From the NCBI RefSeq assembly GCF_905397375.1, contig NZ_CAJPVG010000010.1, positions 107,333-171,332 on the forward strand: 64,000 bases of DNA, in the 5' to 3' direction. The stretch comes from Ralstonia mannitolilytica (lineage in GTDB: Bacteria; Pseudomonadota; Gammaproteobacteria; Burkholderiales; Burkholderiaceae). Position numbers and translations under genes: made by a program. Within the stretch, counting starts at the first letter, position 1. Every line of letters begins with the position of its first letter. The notes under the pieces were generated by a model. The model had not been told where the DNA came from and did no database searches. It was given only the letters and a program-made list of their open reading frames with translations. Below, one piece after another: positions 1-8,735 of the stretch.

Positions 1-81
1 ACTTATGGCTTGCTGCGCGTAGCTCAGACGGATGGCCCCAGGTGCGGCGGAGTATAGAAGTCGCGCGCTTTCGCCACGCTT

Positions 82-1599
82 TCATTGCGGCTGCTGCGTT
101 GCAGCATGCTCCGAGGGTGCGGCCGACGCCGCCAGCGGCACGCGAATCCGCGCAGACAGGCCGACGCCGCCGTGCCGGTTCGGCTCGCCATCGGCCAGCT
201 CGATGTGACCCCCGCTGCGAGCGGCATACGCGCGCGCGATCGCCAGACCCAGGCCGGAGCCTTCCGCGGCGTAGCGGGTGTCCTTCGGCTGCCCGGCGCG
301 ATGTCCGCCTTCATGCGCGCGCCGGAAGCGCTGGAACGCATGCGCACGTTCATCGGGGGTCATGCCGGGGCCGGTATCGTCCACGCAGACGAGCGCGTGG
401 TCGCCATCGGCCATCGCCCGCACGGTGATGCGACCGCCGGCCGGCGTATAGCGCAGCGCGTTGTGCACGAGGTTCGAGAGCGCCTCGCGCAGGAAAGCCG
501 GATAGCCGATCACGGGCAGCGGCACCGCCGCGCCGCCCTCGTCCCAGCCGAGGTCCTGCTGTTTTTCACGCGCGAGCGGAAGTGCATCGACGACGACGTC
601 GCGTGCCAGCTCGCCGAGATCGAAAGTCTCGGCCGGCGCGTCCTGCCCCGCATGGCGTGCGCGTGCGAGCGCCAGCAACTGCGTGGTCAGCCGGTTCGTC
701 GACTGCAGCCGGGCGATGATGGCGGACAGGCTTTCGCGCACGCGCGTCGGGTCCGTTTCGCGCAGCGCGTATTCGGCTTGCGTGAGCAGCACCGCCAGCG
801 GCGTGCGCAATTGATGCGACGCATCGGCGAGAAACTGGCTCTGCGCCTCGGCAAGTTCTGCGTAGCGGTGGATGTGGTGGTTGATGGCATTCACCAGCGG
901 GCGCACTTCGGCCGGCACGTCGGTGGTGTCGAGCGGGCGCAGGTCGTCGGACGCGCGCACGGCGATGCTGCGTGCAAGCCGATTGAGCGGCCGCAGCGCC
1001 ACGGTCACGCCGAGCCACAGCAGTGCCGCGCTCACGGCCACGAGCGCGGCATCGCGCAGCAGCGTACCGCGCCAGACTGCCTGCTGCAGCGCGCGTCGCG
1101 TTTCAATGGTTTCGGCCACCTGGATCACGATGCGCGCCGGCAGCCCCGGTTGGTACAGCGGCTTGGCGACCGCGGCCACGCGCACCGGCTCGCCGTGATA
1201 CGTGGCGTCGTAGAAGAGCGGGGTGTCGTTCTCCAGCCCGGATTTGGGCAGGGGCAGGTCCTCGTAGCCGGTCAGGGCGGCCTCCGGGGGCTTGCCCGGC
1301 GGGCTCTCGAATGCGACGCGGTAATAGACGTTGCTCTGCGCCGTCGATTCGAACATCGACAACGCCACATAGGGCACGTTGACCTGCACCTGCCCGCGCT
1401 CGATCGTCACGCCGTTCTCGATCGCGCGCACCGAGCCGAGCAGGGCGCGGTCATAGGCGCGGTCGGTGGCGCCGCGCAGCGCCTGGTACGCAGACACAAT
1501 GTCGATGGCCAACACGCCCACCAGCCCCGGAAGCAGCAGCCAGAGCAGCGTGAGCTTCAGGCTGCGCGGCAGCCGCAGCCAGGTGCGCGTCCGCATCAT
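82..1599 (-). CDS. TctE-like sensor histidine kinase
   Basis: Inner-membrane sensor kinase of 505 aa. A transmembrane segment lies at about residues 15-37 and a second at about 183-203. They flank a periplasmic domain of the 2CSK_N type seen in TctE/QseC-like kinases. The H-box is ASHQLRTPL with His262. The N-box (HNALRYTPAGG), DTGPGM and GSGLGLAI ATP-binding motifs follow. Its ATG overlaps the end of the response-regulator gene by 4 bp, so the pair is translationally coupled. The divergent neighbour is a periplasmic binding protein, which suggests the pair senses or controls uptake of that protein's ligand. The ligand itself cannot be read from the sequence. Confidence 0.9.
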   Translation of the reverse strand: MMRTRTWLRLPRSLKLTLLWLLLPGLVGVLAIDIVSAYQALRGATDRAYDRALLGSVRAIENGVTIERGQVQVNVPYVALSMFESTAQSNVYYRVAFESPPGKPPEAALTGYEDLPLPKSGLENDTPLFYDATYHGEPVRVAAVAKPLYQPGLPARIVIQVAETIETRRALQQAVWRGTLLRDAALVAVSAALLWLGVTVALRPLNRLARSIAVRASDDLRPLDTTDVPAEVRPLVNAINHHIHRYAELAEAQSQFLADASHQLRTPLAVLLTQAEYALRETDPTRVRESLSAIIARLQSTNRLTTQLLALARARHAGQDAPAETFDLGELARDVVVDALPLAREKQQDLGWDEGGAAVPLPVIGYPAFLREALSNLVHNALRYTPAGGRITVRAMADGDHALVCVDDTGPGMTPDERAHAFQRFRRAHEGGHRAGQPKDTRYAAEGSGLGLAIARAYAARSGGHIELADGEPNRHGGVGLSARIRVPLAASAAPSEHAATQQPQ

Positions 1600-2297
1600 G
1601 CCGGGCTGTTACCCGCAGCGCCCGGGTCATCCGCGCCGGCTTCGAGCAGGTAACCCAGGCCGCGCACGGTGACGATCTGCACGCCCGTGCCAGCCAGCTT
1701 CTTGCGCAGGCGGTGGACAACGACTTCCACCGCGTCGGGGCTCGAATCGCTGTCCAGATTGAACACCTTGTCGAACAGATGCACCTTGCTGATGGGCTGG
1801 CCGGTCTTGTGCAGCAGGGCCGACAGCGCCGCATGTTCGCGTGGCGTGAGCGAGAGTGGCTCGCCCGACAGCAGAAAGGCCTTGCGCCCGGTGTCGAACT
1901 CCAGCGGCCCGCAGCGCAGACGCGGAAACGCCCGGCCGCGGCTGCGGCGGATCAGCGCCATCAGCCGCGCTTCGAGTTCGGACAGCGCGAACGGTTTGGT
2001 GAGGAAATCGTCGGCCCCGGCGTTCAGGCCGCGCACGCGCTCATCCAGCGCCCCCTGGGCGGTGAGGATCAGCACCGGCGTGCGGTCATCGCGCGCGCGC
2101 ATGTCGGCCAGCACGGCAAAGCCGTCCTTGCGCGGCAGCCGCAGGTCGAGCACGACCGCATCGAACTCGCCCGAGCCGAGGAACGCTTCAGCCACGACGC
2201 CGTCGGCGGCACGCTCGACCACGAAGCCGCTTTGCGCCAGCGCGCGGGCAAGCCACGCAGCCAGTTCGTCCTCATCCTCCACCAGCAAGATCCGCAT
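1596..2297 (-). CDS. OmpR-family response regulator (TctD-like)
   Basis: Response regulator of 233 aa with an N-terminal receiver (acidic VEDED, phospho-acceptor Asp51 in VVLDLRLP, Lys in LTKPF) and a C-terminal winged-helix DNA-binding domain containing the typical RGLGYLLE end. It is the first gene of the two-gene operon with the sensor kinase and overlaps that gene by 4 bp. About 93 bp separate it from the divergent binding-protein gene, a likely place for its own operator. Family assignment is secure; the TctD label rests on the partner kinase type and context. Confidence 0.92.
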   Translation of the reverse strand: MRILLVEDEDELAAWLARALAQSGFVVERAADGVVAEAFLGSGEFDAVVLDLRLPRKDGFAVLADMRARDDRTPVLILTAQGALDERVRGLNAGADDFLTKPFALSELEARLMALIRRSRGRAFPRLRCGPLEFDTGRKAFLLSGEPLSLTPREHAALSALLHKTGQPISKVHLFDKVFNLDSDSSPDAVEVVVHRLRKKLAGTGVQIVTVRGLGYLLEAGADDPGAAGNSPA

Positions 2298-2390
2298 CGG
2301 GTGTCTCTCAATATCGTTCTGTGTGCTTTTTCATGATAATGCGTGGCGCCCGCATCCCGATCACCTGTCCAACCGATGCGGTCTATCTGA

Positions 2391-3533
2391 ATGTCGTCCA
2401 TCCCGAATTCTCGCCGCCGCTGGTTGTGTCAGGCCGCCGCGCTGCTGACCGCGGGCAGCGCCGCTCCCCGCGAGGCGGGCGCGCAGTGGCTGGCCCGTCC
2501 TGCCCCCGAGTTGCCGTCGTACTACCCGCACGATTACGGCAGGATGATCGATGCCGCGCGCCGTGAGGGCCGCGTCACGGTGTACTCGACCACGGATTTC
2601 TCCGCGGCCTATCCGCTCATCCGCGCCTTCGAGGCACGCTACCCGGGTATCACGGTCGATTATCGCGAGCAGAACAGCGACGACATCTACCGCCGCTTCC
2701 TTGCGGAGTTTTCCACCAGATCGCCTGGCGCCGACGTCGTCTGGAGCTCGGCCATGCCGGAGCAGTTCAAGCTGGTCAACGACGGTCACGCGCTGCCATA
2801 TGCGTCGCCCGAGCGGCCGTATCTGCCCTCATGGGCCATCTGGAAGAACGAGGCCTACGGCACGAGCTACGAGCCGGTGGTCTTCGTCTACAACGCGCGC
2901 CAGTTGCCGGCCGACCTGATTCCGTCGACGCATGCTGACTTCGCACGCATCTTGAACAGCCATCACGATCTGCTGCGCGGCCGCGTCGCGTCGTACGACA
3001 TCGAGCACTCGGGCTCCGCCTTCCTTTTTGCCGCGGAAGATGCCCGCACCACGCCGGTGTTCTGGGATGTGGCTAAGGCGCTGGGTGGCGTCAACGTGAA
3101 CCTGTACATCACCACGGCCGCCATGCTCGAGCGCGTGGCTTCCGGCGAAAGCCTGCTTGCCTACAACGTGATCGGGTCGTACGCCGCCCGCTATGCCGAC
3201 CGCAACCCGGCGCTCGCCATCAAGATGCCGACCGACTACACGCTCGTCGCCACGCGCGTCGCCTTTATCGCGCGCCGGGCGGCCCGGCCCAATGCCGCGC
3301 GGCTGTGGCTCGATTTCATGCTCTCCCGCGACGGCCAGAGCGTCATGGCCGACCGTGCGTTCCTCTTCTCGCTGCGTCAGGACGTGGAGACGGGGCTGAC
3401 CGCCAAGCGTCTCCTCGCCGAACTCGGCAACACGCACCGGCCGATTTCCGTCGGGCCCGGTTTGCTCGCCCATCAAGATCAGCTCCGCCGTGCCGATTTC
3501 CTTAAGCGATGGCACGCCGCCCTAGGCAAATAG
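2391..3533 (+). CDS. Periplasmic ABC-type substrate-binding protein (Fe3+/AfuA-like)
   Basis: Protein of 380 aa with a twin-arginine-like N-terminus (SRRRWLCQAAALL), so probably exported folded. The mature part resembles type-2 periplasmic binding proteins of the iron(III)/spermidine-putrescine class: an N-lobe starting RVTVYSTTDFSAAYPLIRAFEARYPGI and later LLAYNVIGSYA. No permease or ATPase gene lies next to it. It may therefore serve a distant transporter or act as a ligand sensor for the divergent kinase, as proposed for binding proteins next to TctDE-like systems. Ligand unknown. Confidence 0.82.
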   Translation: MSSIPNSRRRWLCQAAALLTAGSAAPREAGAQWLARPAPELPSYYPHDYGRMIDAARREGRVTVYSTTDFSAAYPLIRAFEARYPGITVDYREQNSDDIYRRFLAEFSTRSPGADVVWSSAMPEQFKLVNDGHALPYASPERPYLPSWAIWKNEAYGTSYEPVVFVYNARQLPADLIPSTHADFARILNSHHDLLRGRVASYDIEHSGSAFLFAAEDARTTPVFWDVAKALGGVNVNLYITTAAMLERVASGESLLAYNVIGSYAARYADRNPALAIKMPTDYTLVATRVAFIARRAARPNAARLWLDFMLSRDGQSVMADRAFLFSLRQDVETGLTAKRLLAELGNTHRPISVGPGLLAHQDQLRRADFLKRWHAALGK

Positions 3534-3865
3534 AAGAGATTTGAGCGCCACTTTCCGGAAGGTGCGTGGCGAGAAGGCGACAATCCAAAACTGTCACGGA
3601 AGGACAAATTCGTTGCGCCCACCCGCCCGAGATTCGTCCGCCAACCCCCGTCCCGGCGGGAGAAAACGGCCCGTTGCCCCTCTTTTCGATGGGCTGCCCG
3701 CGTGTTGCCCATGAGCAACAACTTGGCCGCAAATCGCGTCCCAGAGCCAGAAAGGGTTTCCAGAATCCGTCATCGCTGGCCCATAATGCGGTCAGACGTG
3801 AGGTTTCTGCGTCGTCCATAAGGACAGTCAAGATTTCCCAATCAGTTGACAAGGAAAGTGTCGAT
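3534..3865 (+). other. Porin upstream region
   Basis: This 332 bp gap holds no convincing gene. A CATAAT sequence at 3782-3787 with a weak TTCCAG-like -35 about 18 bp upstream could be the porin promoter. A clear Shine-Dalgarno (AAGGAAAG, 3851-3858) sits 7 bp before the porin ATG. An open frame runs in-frame with the porin through this gap, but the signal peptide begins at 3866, so the gap is read as leader. Confidence 0.4.
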
Positions 3866-4981
3866 ATGAAGATGAAACTGTTTGCAGCTGCTGTTGCAGC
3901 TCTGGCCGCCGGTGGCGCCTATGCACAATCCTCCGTGACCCTGTACGGCGTGGTCGACGCTGGTCTGACGTACGCAAACAAGGTGCCGAACGGCAACGGT
4001 GGCGGTAGCTCGCGTTTCGGCCTGGATTCGGGTGGCCTGTCGGGCTCGCGTTGGGGCCTGCGTGGTGTTGAAGACCTGGGCGGTGGCCTGAAGGGTATCT
4101 TCAACCTGGAAAGCGGCTTCAACATCGACAACGGCACGTCGGCTCAAGGCGGCCGTCTGTTCGGTCGTAACGCTTACGTCGGTCTGCAAGGCCAGTGGGG
4201 TCAACTGACCCTGGGTCGCCAGCAAAACCTGCTGTACGACTTCTCGCTGATCTATGACCCGATGGCAATCGCCACGCGTTACTCGCTGGCCGGCCAAGAC
4301 GCCTTCTTCTGGGGCCGTGCTGACAACTCCGTCAAGTACGTTGGTACGTTCGGCGGTCTGGGCGTCTCGGCTCTGTACTCGTTCAACCGTGACGGCAACG
4401 AGCAAGCCGGCCTGAACAAGCTGGGCCGCGAGTGGAGCCTGGGCGTGAACTACGCTGGTGGCCCGTTCGGCGTGGGCGTGGTGTACGACCAATCGAACAG
4501 CACGACCATCGCTACGGCTGACAACAAGGAACAGCGCGCCACGATCGGCGGCACGTACGCCTTCGGCCCGGCCAAGCTGTACGCTGGCTACCGTTGGTAC
4601 AAGGCTAACTACGCAACCGTTGCTGGCAATGGCAACCTGCGTTCGAACCTGTACTGGGCTGGCCTGGGTTACCAAGCTACCCCGGCCCTGTCGCTGACGG
4701 GTACGGCTTACTACCAACAGTTCAAGAACAGCAACACCGGCAACCCGTGGCTGTTCGTGATCGGCACCGACTACGCTCTGTCGAAGCGCACCGACGCTTA
4801 CCTGAACCTGGCCTATGCTAAGAACAGCAGCGGCTCGGGCCTGGGCGTGCTGGGTCTGAACAACACCGATGCTTACGCCAACACGACGCTGAACAGCGGC
4901 GGCGCTCAAGTGTTCTCGAGCCCGGCTGCTGGCAACGCCAACCAGTTCGGCGCTACCGTTGGTATCCGCCACAAGTTCTAA
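3866..4981 (+). CDS. Burkholderia-type trimeric outer-membrane porin
   Basis: General diffusion porin of 371 aa. A signal peptide MKMKLFAAAVAALAAGGAYA is cleaved before QSSVTLYGVVDAGL, the hallmark start of the gram-negative porin family. Internal motifs include SRWGLRGVEDLGGGLKGIFNLESGF and GRNAYVGLQGQWGQLTLGRQ, and it ends in a terminal Phe (GATVGIRHKF), the OMP assembly signal. The start at 3866 is fixed by the signal peptide and the AAGGAAAG ribosome site; the open frame extends further upstream without support. Its codon choice (many GCT, GGT, CGT) differs from the GC-ending codons around it, as expected of a very highly expressed gene. Confidence 0.95.
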   Translation: MKMKLFAAAVAALAAGGAYAQSSVTLYGVVDAGLTYANKVPNGNGGGSSRFGLDSGGLSGSRWGLRGVEDLGGGLKGIFNLESGFNIDNGTSAQGGRLFGRNAYVGLQGQWGQLTLGRQQNLLYDFSLIYDPMAIATRYSLAGQDAFFWGRADNSVKYVGTFGGLGVSALYSFNRDGNEQAGLNKLGREWSLGVNYAGGPFGVGVVYDQSNSTTIATADNKEQRATIGGTYAFGPAKLYAGYRWYKANYATVAGNGNLRSNLYWAGLGYQATPALSLTGTAYYQQFKNSNTGNPWLFVIGTDYALSKRTDAYLNLAYAKNSSGSGLGVLGLNNTDAYANTTLNSGGAQVFSSPAAGNANQFGATVGIRHKF

Positions 4982-5020
4982 TTTGACGCGCTCGTCAGGG
5001 CGCATCGAATTAAACGGTTA

Positions 5021-5052
5021 AACGCCGACCCCGAAAGGGGTCGGCGTTTTTC
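5021..5052 (+). terminator. Rho-independent terminator of porin
   Basis: A perfect stem AACGCCGACCCC / GGGGTCGGCGTT around a GAAA tetraloop is followed by TTTCTT. It lies 40 bp after the porin stop codon. Confidence 0.95.
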
Positions 5053-5415
5053 TTGGTGCTTTGCTCGAGCAAATGTTGGGCACGAAACGAGTCATGCTTC
5101 TCGCCGGTAAGGCCTCAATGTTGGGCGATGGGGGAGTGGTATCTGCTCAGCCCTCGATCAGGAACGCGCTTTCTGGGCCGGGTTGGGCCGATAGAGTCGC
5201 GGTGTGGAGTCGCCCTGATTGGGCGGAGCTCGCCGCGTCGTGCCTTTTTTCGTTGCGAGTTCAGCGGGCACTCTGACTGCACCGCCTGAATGGTGCCGGC
5301 CGCGGCGCAGCAAAGCGGCGAAGAGATGGTGGGCGCTGCTTGCTCGAAGCGAGGTGGCAAGAAAGCGCCGCAGCAACGACATCTCCGTGCTGCGCTTCCG
5401 CTGCGGGCCGCCAAC
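5053..5415. other. Intergenic spacer without recognisable gene
   Basis: About 360 bp between two facing terminators. Short open frames exist on both strands, but none has a ribosome site, family resemblance or the codon bias of the flanking genes. I see no RNA gene. Confidence 0.5.
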
Positions 5416-5442
5416 AAAAAACGGCGGCACACCGGCCGCCGT
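5416..5442 (-). terminator. Terminator of the DegS-like protease gene
   Basis: Read on the minus strand, stem ACGGCGG (5442-5436) pairs with CCGCCGT (5427-5421) and is followed by a T6 run. It lies about 20 bp downstream of the protease stop. Confidence 0.88.
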
Positions 5443-5463
5443 CTGCTGTTGAGGCTGCAACGC

Positions 5464-6669
5464 TTATTGTTCGTCGTCCGGCGTGGGCATCGGCACGTTG
5501 CGCCGTGCCGGCGGCGGACGCTTGCCGACGATGATCGTCAGCTCCACGGGTCTGCCTTTGCGCGACACCGTCACTTTGGCCTCGGCTCCGGGCTTGAGCT
5601 GCGCAATGCTGTTGAGCAGCGCCGTCGTATCGAGGATCGACTCACCATTGACGCTGGTGAGAATGTCACCCGGACGCAGCCCGGCCCGATCTGCTGGCCC
5701 ACCCTGGACCACCGCGGCGATCAGCGCGCCATCCTTGCGCGACAGGCCGAACGATTCGGCAATCTCCGGCGTCACATCCTGCGGCTCGACGCCAATCCAG
5801 CCGCGCACCACGCTGCCGGTCGAAATGATCGACTCCATCACTTGCTTGGCGAGCGACACCGGAATCGCAAAGCCAATGCCCAGCGAGCCGCCCGAACGCG
5901 AGTAGATCGCCGTATTGATGCCGACGAGGTTGCCTTCCGCGTCCACCAGCGCGCCGCCAGAGTTGCCGGGGTTGATGGCCGCATCGGTCTGGATGAAGTT
6001 CTCGAACGTGTTGATGCCGAGGTGGCTGCGGCCCAGCGCCGAGACGATCCCCATCGTCACCGTCTGGCCCACGCCGAACGGGTTGCCGATGGCGAGTACC
6101 ACGTCGCCCACGCGCACGTTCTCGAGTCGGCCGAGCGTGATGGCGGGCAGGTCGGGCAGGTTGATCTTGAGGACGGCCAGATCCGTTTCCGGGTCAGAGC
6201 CCACCACCTTGGCGTTGCTCTTGCGGCCATCGGTAAGGGCGACTTCGATCTCGTCGGCGCCGTCCACGACGTGATGGTTCGTTAGAATGTAGCCTTCCGA
6301 GCTGACGATCACGCCGGAGCCGAGGCTGGCCGTGGGCTCCTGGCGCTGCTCCGGCGCACGGTCCCCGAAGAAGAAGCGGAACCACGGATCCGCGCTGGCC
6401 TGCGGGTTACTGCGCTTGGGCGCATTCTTGCTGCTGAAGATGTTGACCACCGCAGGCATCGCCACCTTGGCGGCCTCCGCGTAGGAGTTGCTCGAGGTGC
6501 CGCCATGGCCGATCGGCGCAACTTCCTTGAGCGCGACGATGGGCGAGCCGGATTGCACCGCCACCCTGCCGCGCTGCAGCCACTCGGGCTTGAGCGTGGC
6601 GATCACAAACCAGATGGCCAGGACGACCGTGACGGCTTGCGCAAAAAACAGCCAAAAGCGGCGCAACAT
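5464..6669 (-). CDS. Membrane-anchored HtrA-family serine protease (DegS/AlgW-like)
   Basis: S1C periplasmic protease of 401 aa. An uncleaved N-terminal membrane anchor (about residues 5-25) precedes a trypsin-like domain with catalytic His133 (TNHHVVD), Asp163 (ETDLAVLK) and Ser237 (GNSGGA). Only one PDZ domain follows (about 285-375, RGWIGVEPQDV). One PDZ plus an anchor matches DegS/AlgW, which cleave anti-sigma factors in the envelope-stress response; DegP and DegQ have two PDZ domains and a cleaved signal. No sigma factor or anti-sigma gene is adjacent, so the DegS role is inferred from architecture only. Confidence 0.9.
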   Translation of the reverse strand: MLRRFWLFFAQAVTVVLAIWFVIATLKPEWLQRGRVAVQSGSPIVALKEVAPIGHGGTSSNSYAEAAKVAMPAVVNIFSSKNAPKRSNPQASADPWFRFFFGDRAPEQRQEPTASLGSGVIVSSEGYILTNHHVVDGADEIEVALTDGRKSNAKVVGSDPETDLAVLKINLPDLPAITLGRLENVRVGDVVLAIGNPFGVGQTVTMGIVSALGRSHLGINTFENFIQTDAAINPGNSGGALVDAEGNLVGINTAIYSRSGGSLGIGFAIPVSLAKQVMESIISTGSVVRGWIGVEPQDVTPEIAESFGLSRKDGALIAAVVQGGPADRAGLRPGDILTSVNGESILDTTALLNSIAQLKPGAEAKVTVSRKGRPVELTIIVGKRPPPARRNVPMPTPDDEQ

Positions 6670-6688
6670 AGGGCGAAATTGAGTCGAA

Positions 6689-7435
6689 ATGGATCGAAAA
6701 GAACTTGAATTGTACTTGAACGACCTGTTGCAGGCGGCCCGTTTTCGGGACTATTGCCCCAATGGTCTGCAGGTGCAAGGGCGCGAAACCGTGATGCACA
6801 TCGTGACCGGGGTGACGGCCAGCCTGGCCTTGGTGGAAGCCGCCATCGACGCGCACGCCGATGCCATCCTCGTGCATCACGGCTATTTCTGGAAGGGCGA
6901 AGACGCCCGGATCGTCGGCCAAAAGCACGCGCGTCTCAAGGCGCTCCTTGCGCACGGCGTGAACCTCTTTGCTTACCATTTGCCGCTCGACGCGCATCCC
7001 GAACTCGGCAACAACGCGCAGCTCGGCGCGCTGCTCGGCATCGAGCCCAAAGGCCGGTTTGGCGATGACGAGCTCGGCTGGATTGGCGAGCTGCCGCAGC
7101 CGACCACGCTGGCCGCGTTTGCAGAGACGATTTCGGCGCGGCTGGAGCGTGCGCCGCTGGTGATTGGCGATCTGGACCGCCCCGTGCGCACGGTCGGCTG
7201 GTGCACTGGGGGCGCGCAAGGCTGGTTCGATGCGGCCGTGGCGGCCGGCGTGGACGTCTATCTGAGTGGAGAGGCGTCTGAGCAGACGACGCATCTGGCG
7301 CGTGAATCGGGCGTGGCCTATATCGGGGCCGGCCATCACGCCACCGAGCGCGGCGGCGTGCGGGCGCTTGGCAACCACCTCGCCGGGCGTTTTGGCGTAC
7401 GCCACACCTTCATCGACATCCCGAATCCGGTGTGA
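6689..7435 (+). CDS. Nif3-like dinuclear metal-centre protein (YbgI family)
   Basis: Protein of 248 aa matching the Nif3/YbgI family, toroidal hexamers with a dinuclear metal site. Seen in sequence: DYCPNGLQVQG near the start, ILVHHGYFWKGE with the metal-binding HH pair, FAYHLPLDAHPELGNNAQL, and C-terminal GAGHHATERGGVRALG carrying the second histidine/glutamate set. Molecular function in bacteria is not settled; a GTP cyclohydrolase type 1-like name is often attached but weakly supported. The gene diverges from the protease gene with only 19 bp between their start codons. Confidence 0.92.
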   Translation: MDRKELELYLNDLLQAARFRDYCPNGLQVQGRETVMHIVTGVTASLALVEAAIDAHADAILVHHGYFWKGEDARIVGQKHARLKALLAHGVNLFAYHLPLDAHPELGNNAQLGALLGIEPKGRFGDDELGWIGELPQPTTLAAFAETISARLERAPLVIGDLDRPVRTVGWCTGGAQGWFDAAVAAGVDVYLSGEASEQTTHLARESGVAYIGAGHHATERGGVRALGNHLAGRFGVRHTFIDIPNPV

Positions 7436-7450
7436 TATCGCAACGCCTGT

Positions 7451-7879
7451 TCACGGCTTGTTCTTGAGGCTGTCGCGAATCTCGCGCAGCAGCACGATGT
7501 CTTCGGGCGTTTCGGCCGGGGCGGCCGGCGGGTTGGCGTCGATCACGCGCGTGATGGCACGTACCATCAGGAACACGATGAAGGCGAGAATCAGGAAGTT
7601 GACCGCCACGGTAATGAAGTTGCCGTAGGCAAACACCGGCACGCCGGCCTTCTTGAGGTCGGCCAACGTGTGGGGCACGCCTGCGGGCGCGTCGGCAAGC
7701 GCAATGAACAGGTTCGAGAAATCCAGCTTGCCGACGATGCGGCCCACCAACGGCATGATCAGGTCATTGACCAGCGAATCGACAATCTTGCCGAACGCGG
7801 CGCCAATGATGACGCCAACCGCCAGGTCGATCACGTTGCCGCGCATGGCGAATTTTTTGAAATCTTGCATCAGTGCCAT
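7451..7879 (-). CDS. mscL: Large-conductance mechanosensitive channel
   Basis: Channel of 142 aa that opens under membrane tension to release solutes during osmotic downshock. The N-terminus MALMQDFKKFAMRGNVIDLAVGVIIGAAFGKIVDSLV is the conserved amphipathic S1 plus TM1 with the tight glycine/alanine helix packing. TM2 (about 90-112) precedes a charged C-terminal bundle helix. The ribosome site CGGAG lies just before the ATG. It converges on the Nif3 gene with 15 bp between stops and no separate terminator. Confidence 0.97.
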   Translation of the reverse strand: MALMQDFKKFAMRGNVIDLAVGVIIGAAFGKIVDSLVNDLIMPLVGRIVGKLDFSNLFIALADAPAGVPHTLADLKKAGVPVFAYGNFITVAVNFLILAFIVFLMVRAITRVIDANPPAAPAETPEDIVLLREIRDSLKNKP

Positions 7880-8048
7880 CGGTTTTCTCCGGATTGTTTG
7901 ATTCGAGACAAACGGTCAAGCTGCGGATCGGTTGACCTGAATTGTTGAAAACGGGGTTGCAATCCGCGTGCCGAAGCCTTGTCAGTGCTGGGTTGGCGGG
8001 CCATCGGCGCATTCACTATATCTGCAACCGCCGCCCCCCGCGACCGCT

Positions 8049-8077
8049 ATCGTCGGCGACGTACGCTCGGGTATAAT
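8049..8077 (+). promoter_or_regulatory. Probable petABC promoter
   Basis: A perfect TATAAT at 8072-8077 lies 47 bp before the petA start. The -35 region (about 8049-8054) is weak, so this is called mainly on the -10 match. Confidence 0.55.
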
Positions 8078-8124
8078 TTTCGGTTGACGCGAATCCATCT
8101 TGATTTCTCACCCTGGGGTCTTGA

Positions 8125-8733
8125 ATGAGTGACCAGCAAAACGTGGACAAGGGTCGCCGCAATCTTTTGATTGCGACGTCCGTGGCTGGTGGTGTGGGAG
8201 GGGTAGCGGTTGCGGCCCCTTTCGTTTGCACATTCGCACCATCTGAAAAAGCCCGCGCAGCGGGCGCGCCCGTAGAGGCCGATGTAAGCGACCTGGCTCC
8301 TGGCCAGATGAAGGTGGTGGAATGGCGCGGCAAACCGGTCTGGCTGCTCAAGCGCACGCCCGAGATGCTGGAATCGCTCAAGAAGACCGACTCCGAAGTC
8401 GCCGATCCGAAGTCCGACGTGCCTTTCACCATGAAGACACCGGACTACTGCAAGAATGAAACGCGCTCGCGTGCCGAACATAAGGACCTGCTGGTCGTGG
8501 TCGGCATCTGCTCCCATCTGGGTTGCTCGCCCTCTGGCCCGTTTCCGGCCAGCTCCAATCCGCAGCTTGGCGCCGATCCGGGCTTCGTCTGCCCGTGTCA
8601 CGGCTCGACGTTCGATCTTGCTGGCCGCGTGTTCAAGAACAAGCCCGCACCGCAGAACCTCGACGTGCCGCCGTACATGTTCCTGTCCGACACGAAGCTG
8701 GTGATCGGCAAAGACGAGAAAGGGGAGGCTTGA
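8125..8733 (+). CDS. petA: Rieske iron-sulfur subunit of cytochrome bc1
   Basis: Ubiquinol-cytochrome c reductase iron-sulfur subunit, 202 aa. A Tat-type N-terminus (KGRRNLLIATSVAGG) continues into the single membrane helix. The [2Fe-2S] site is formed by C129-S-H131-LGC134 and C156-P-C158-H159, with C134/C156 giving the structural disulfide. It is the first gene of petABC and ends two bases before the cytochrome b start. The complex oxidises ubiquinol, reduces cytochrome c and pumps protons by the Q cycle. Confidence 0.97.
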   Translation: MSDQQNVDKGRRNLLIATSVAGGVGGVAVAAPFVCTFAPSEKARAAGAPVEADVSDLAPGQMKVVEWRGKPVWLLKRTPEMLESLKKTDSEVADPKSDVPFTMKTPDYCKNETRSRAEHKDLLVVVGICSHLGCSPSGPFPASSNPQLGADPGFVCPCHGSTFDLAGRVFKNKPAPQNLDVPPYMFLSDTKLVIGKDEKGEA

Positions 8734-8735
8734 TC

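Noticed and set aside
1..81. tRNA-like string GCGCGTAGCTCAGACGG at the left edge
   Set aside because: No cloverleaf can be drawn; no anticodon or T-arm follows.
5053..5415. Small genes in the porin-protease gap
   Set aside because: Short frames without ribosome sites or resemblance to any family, flanked by two terminators.
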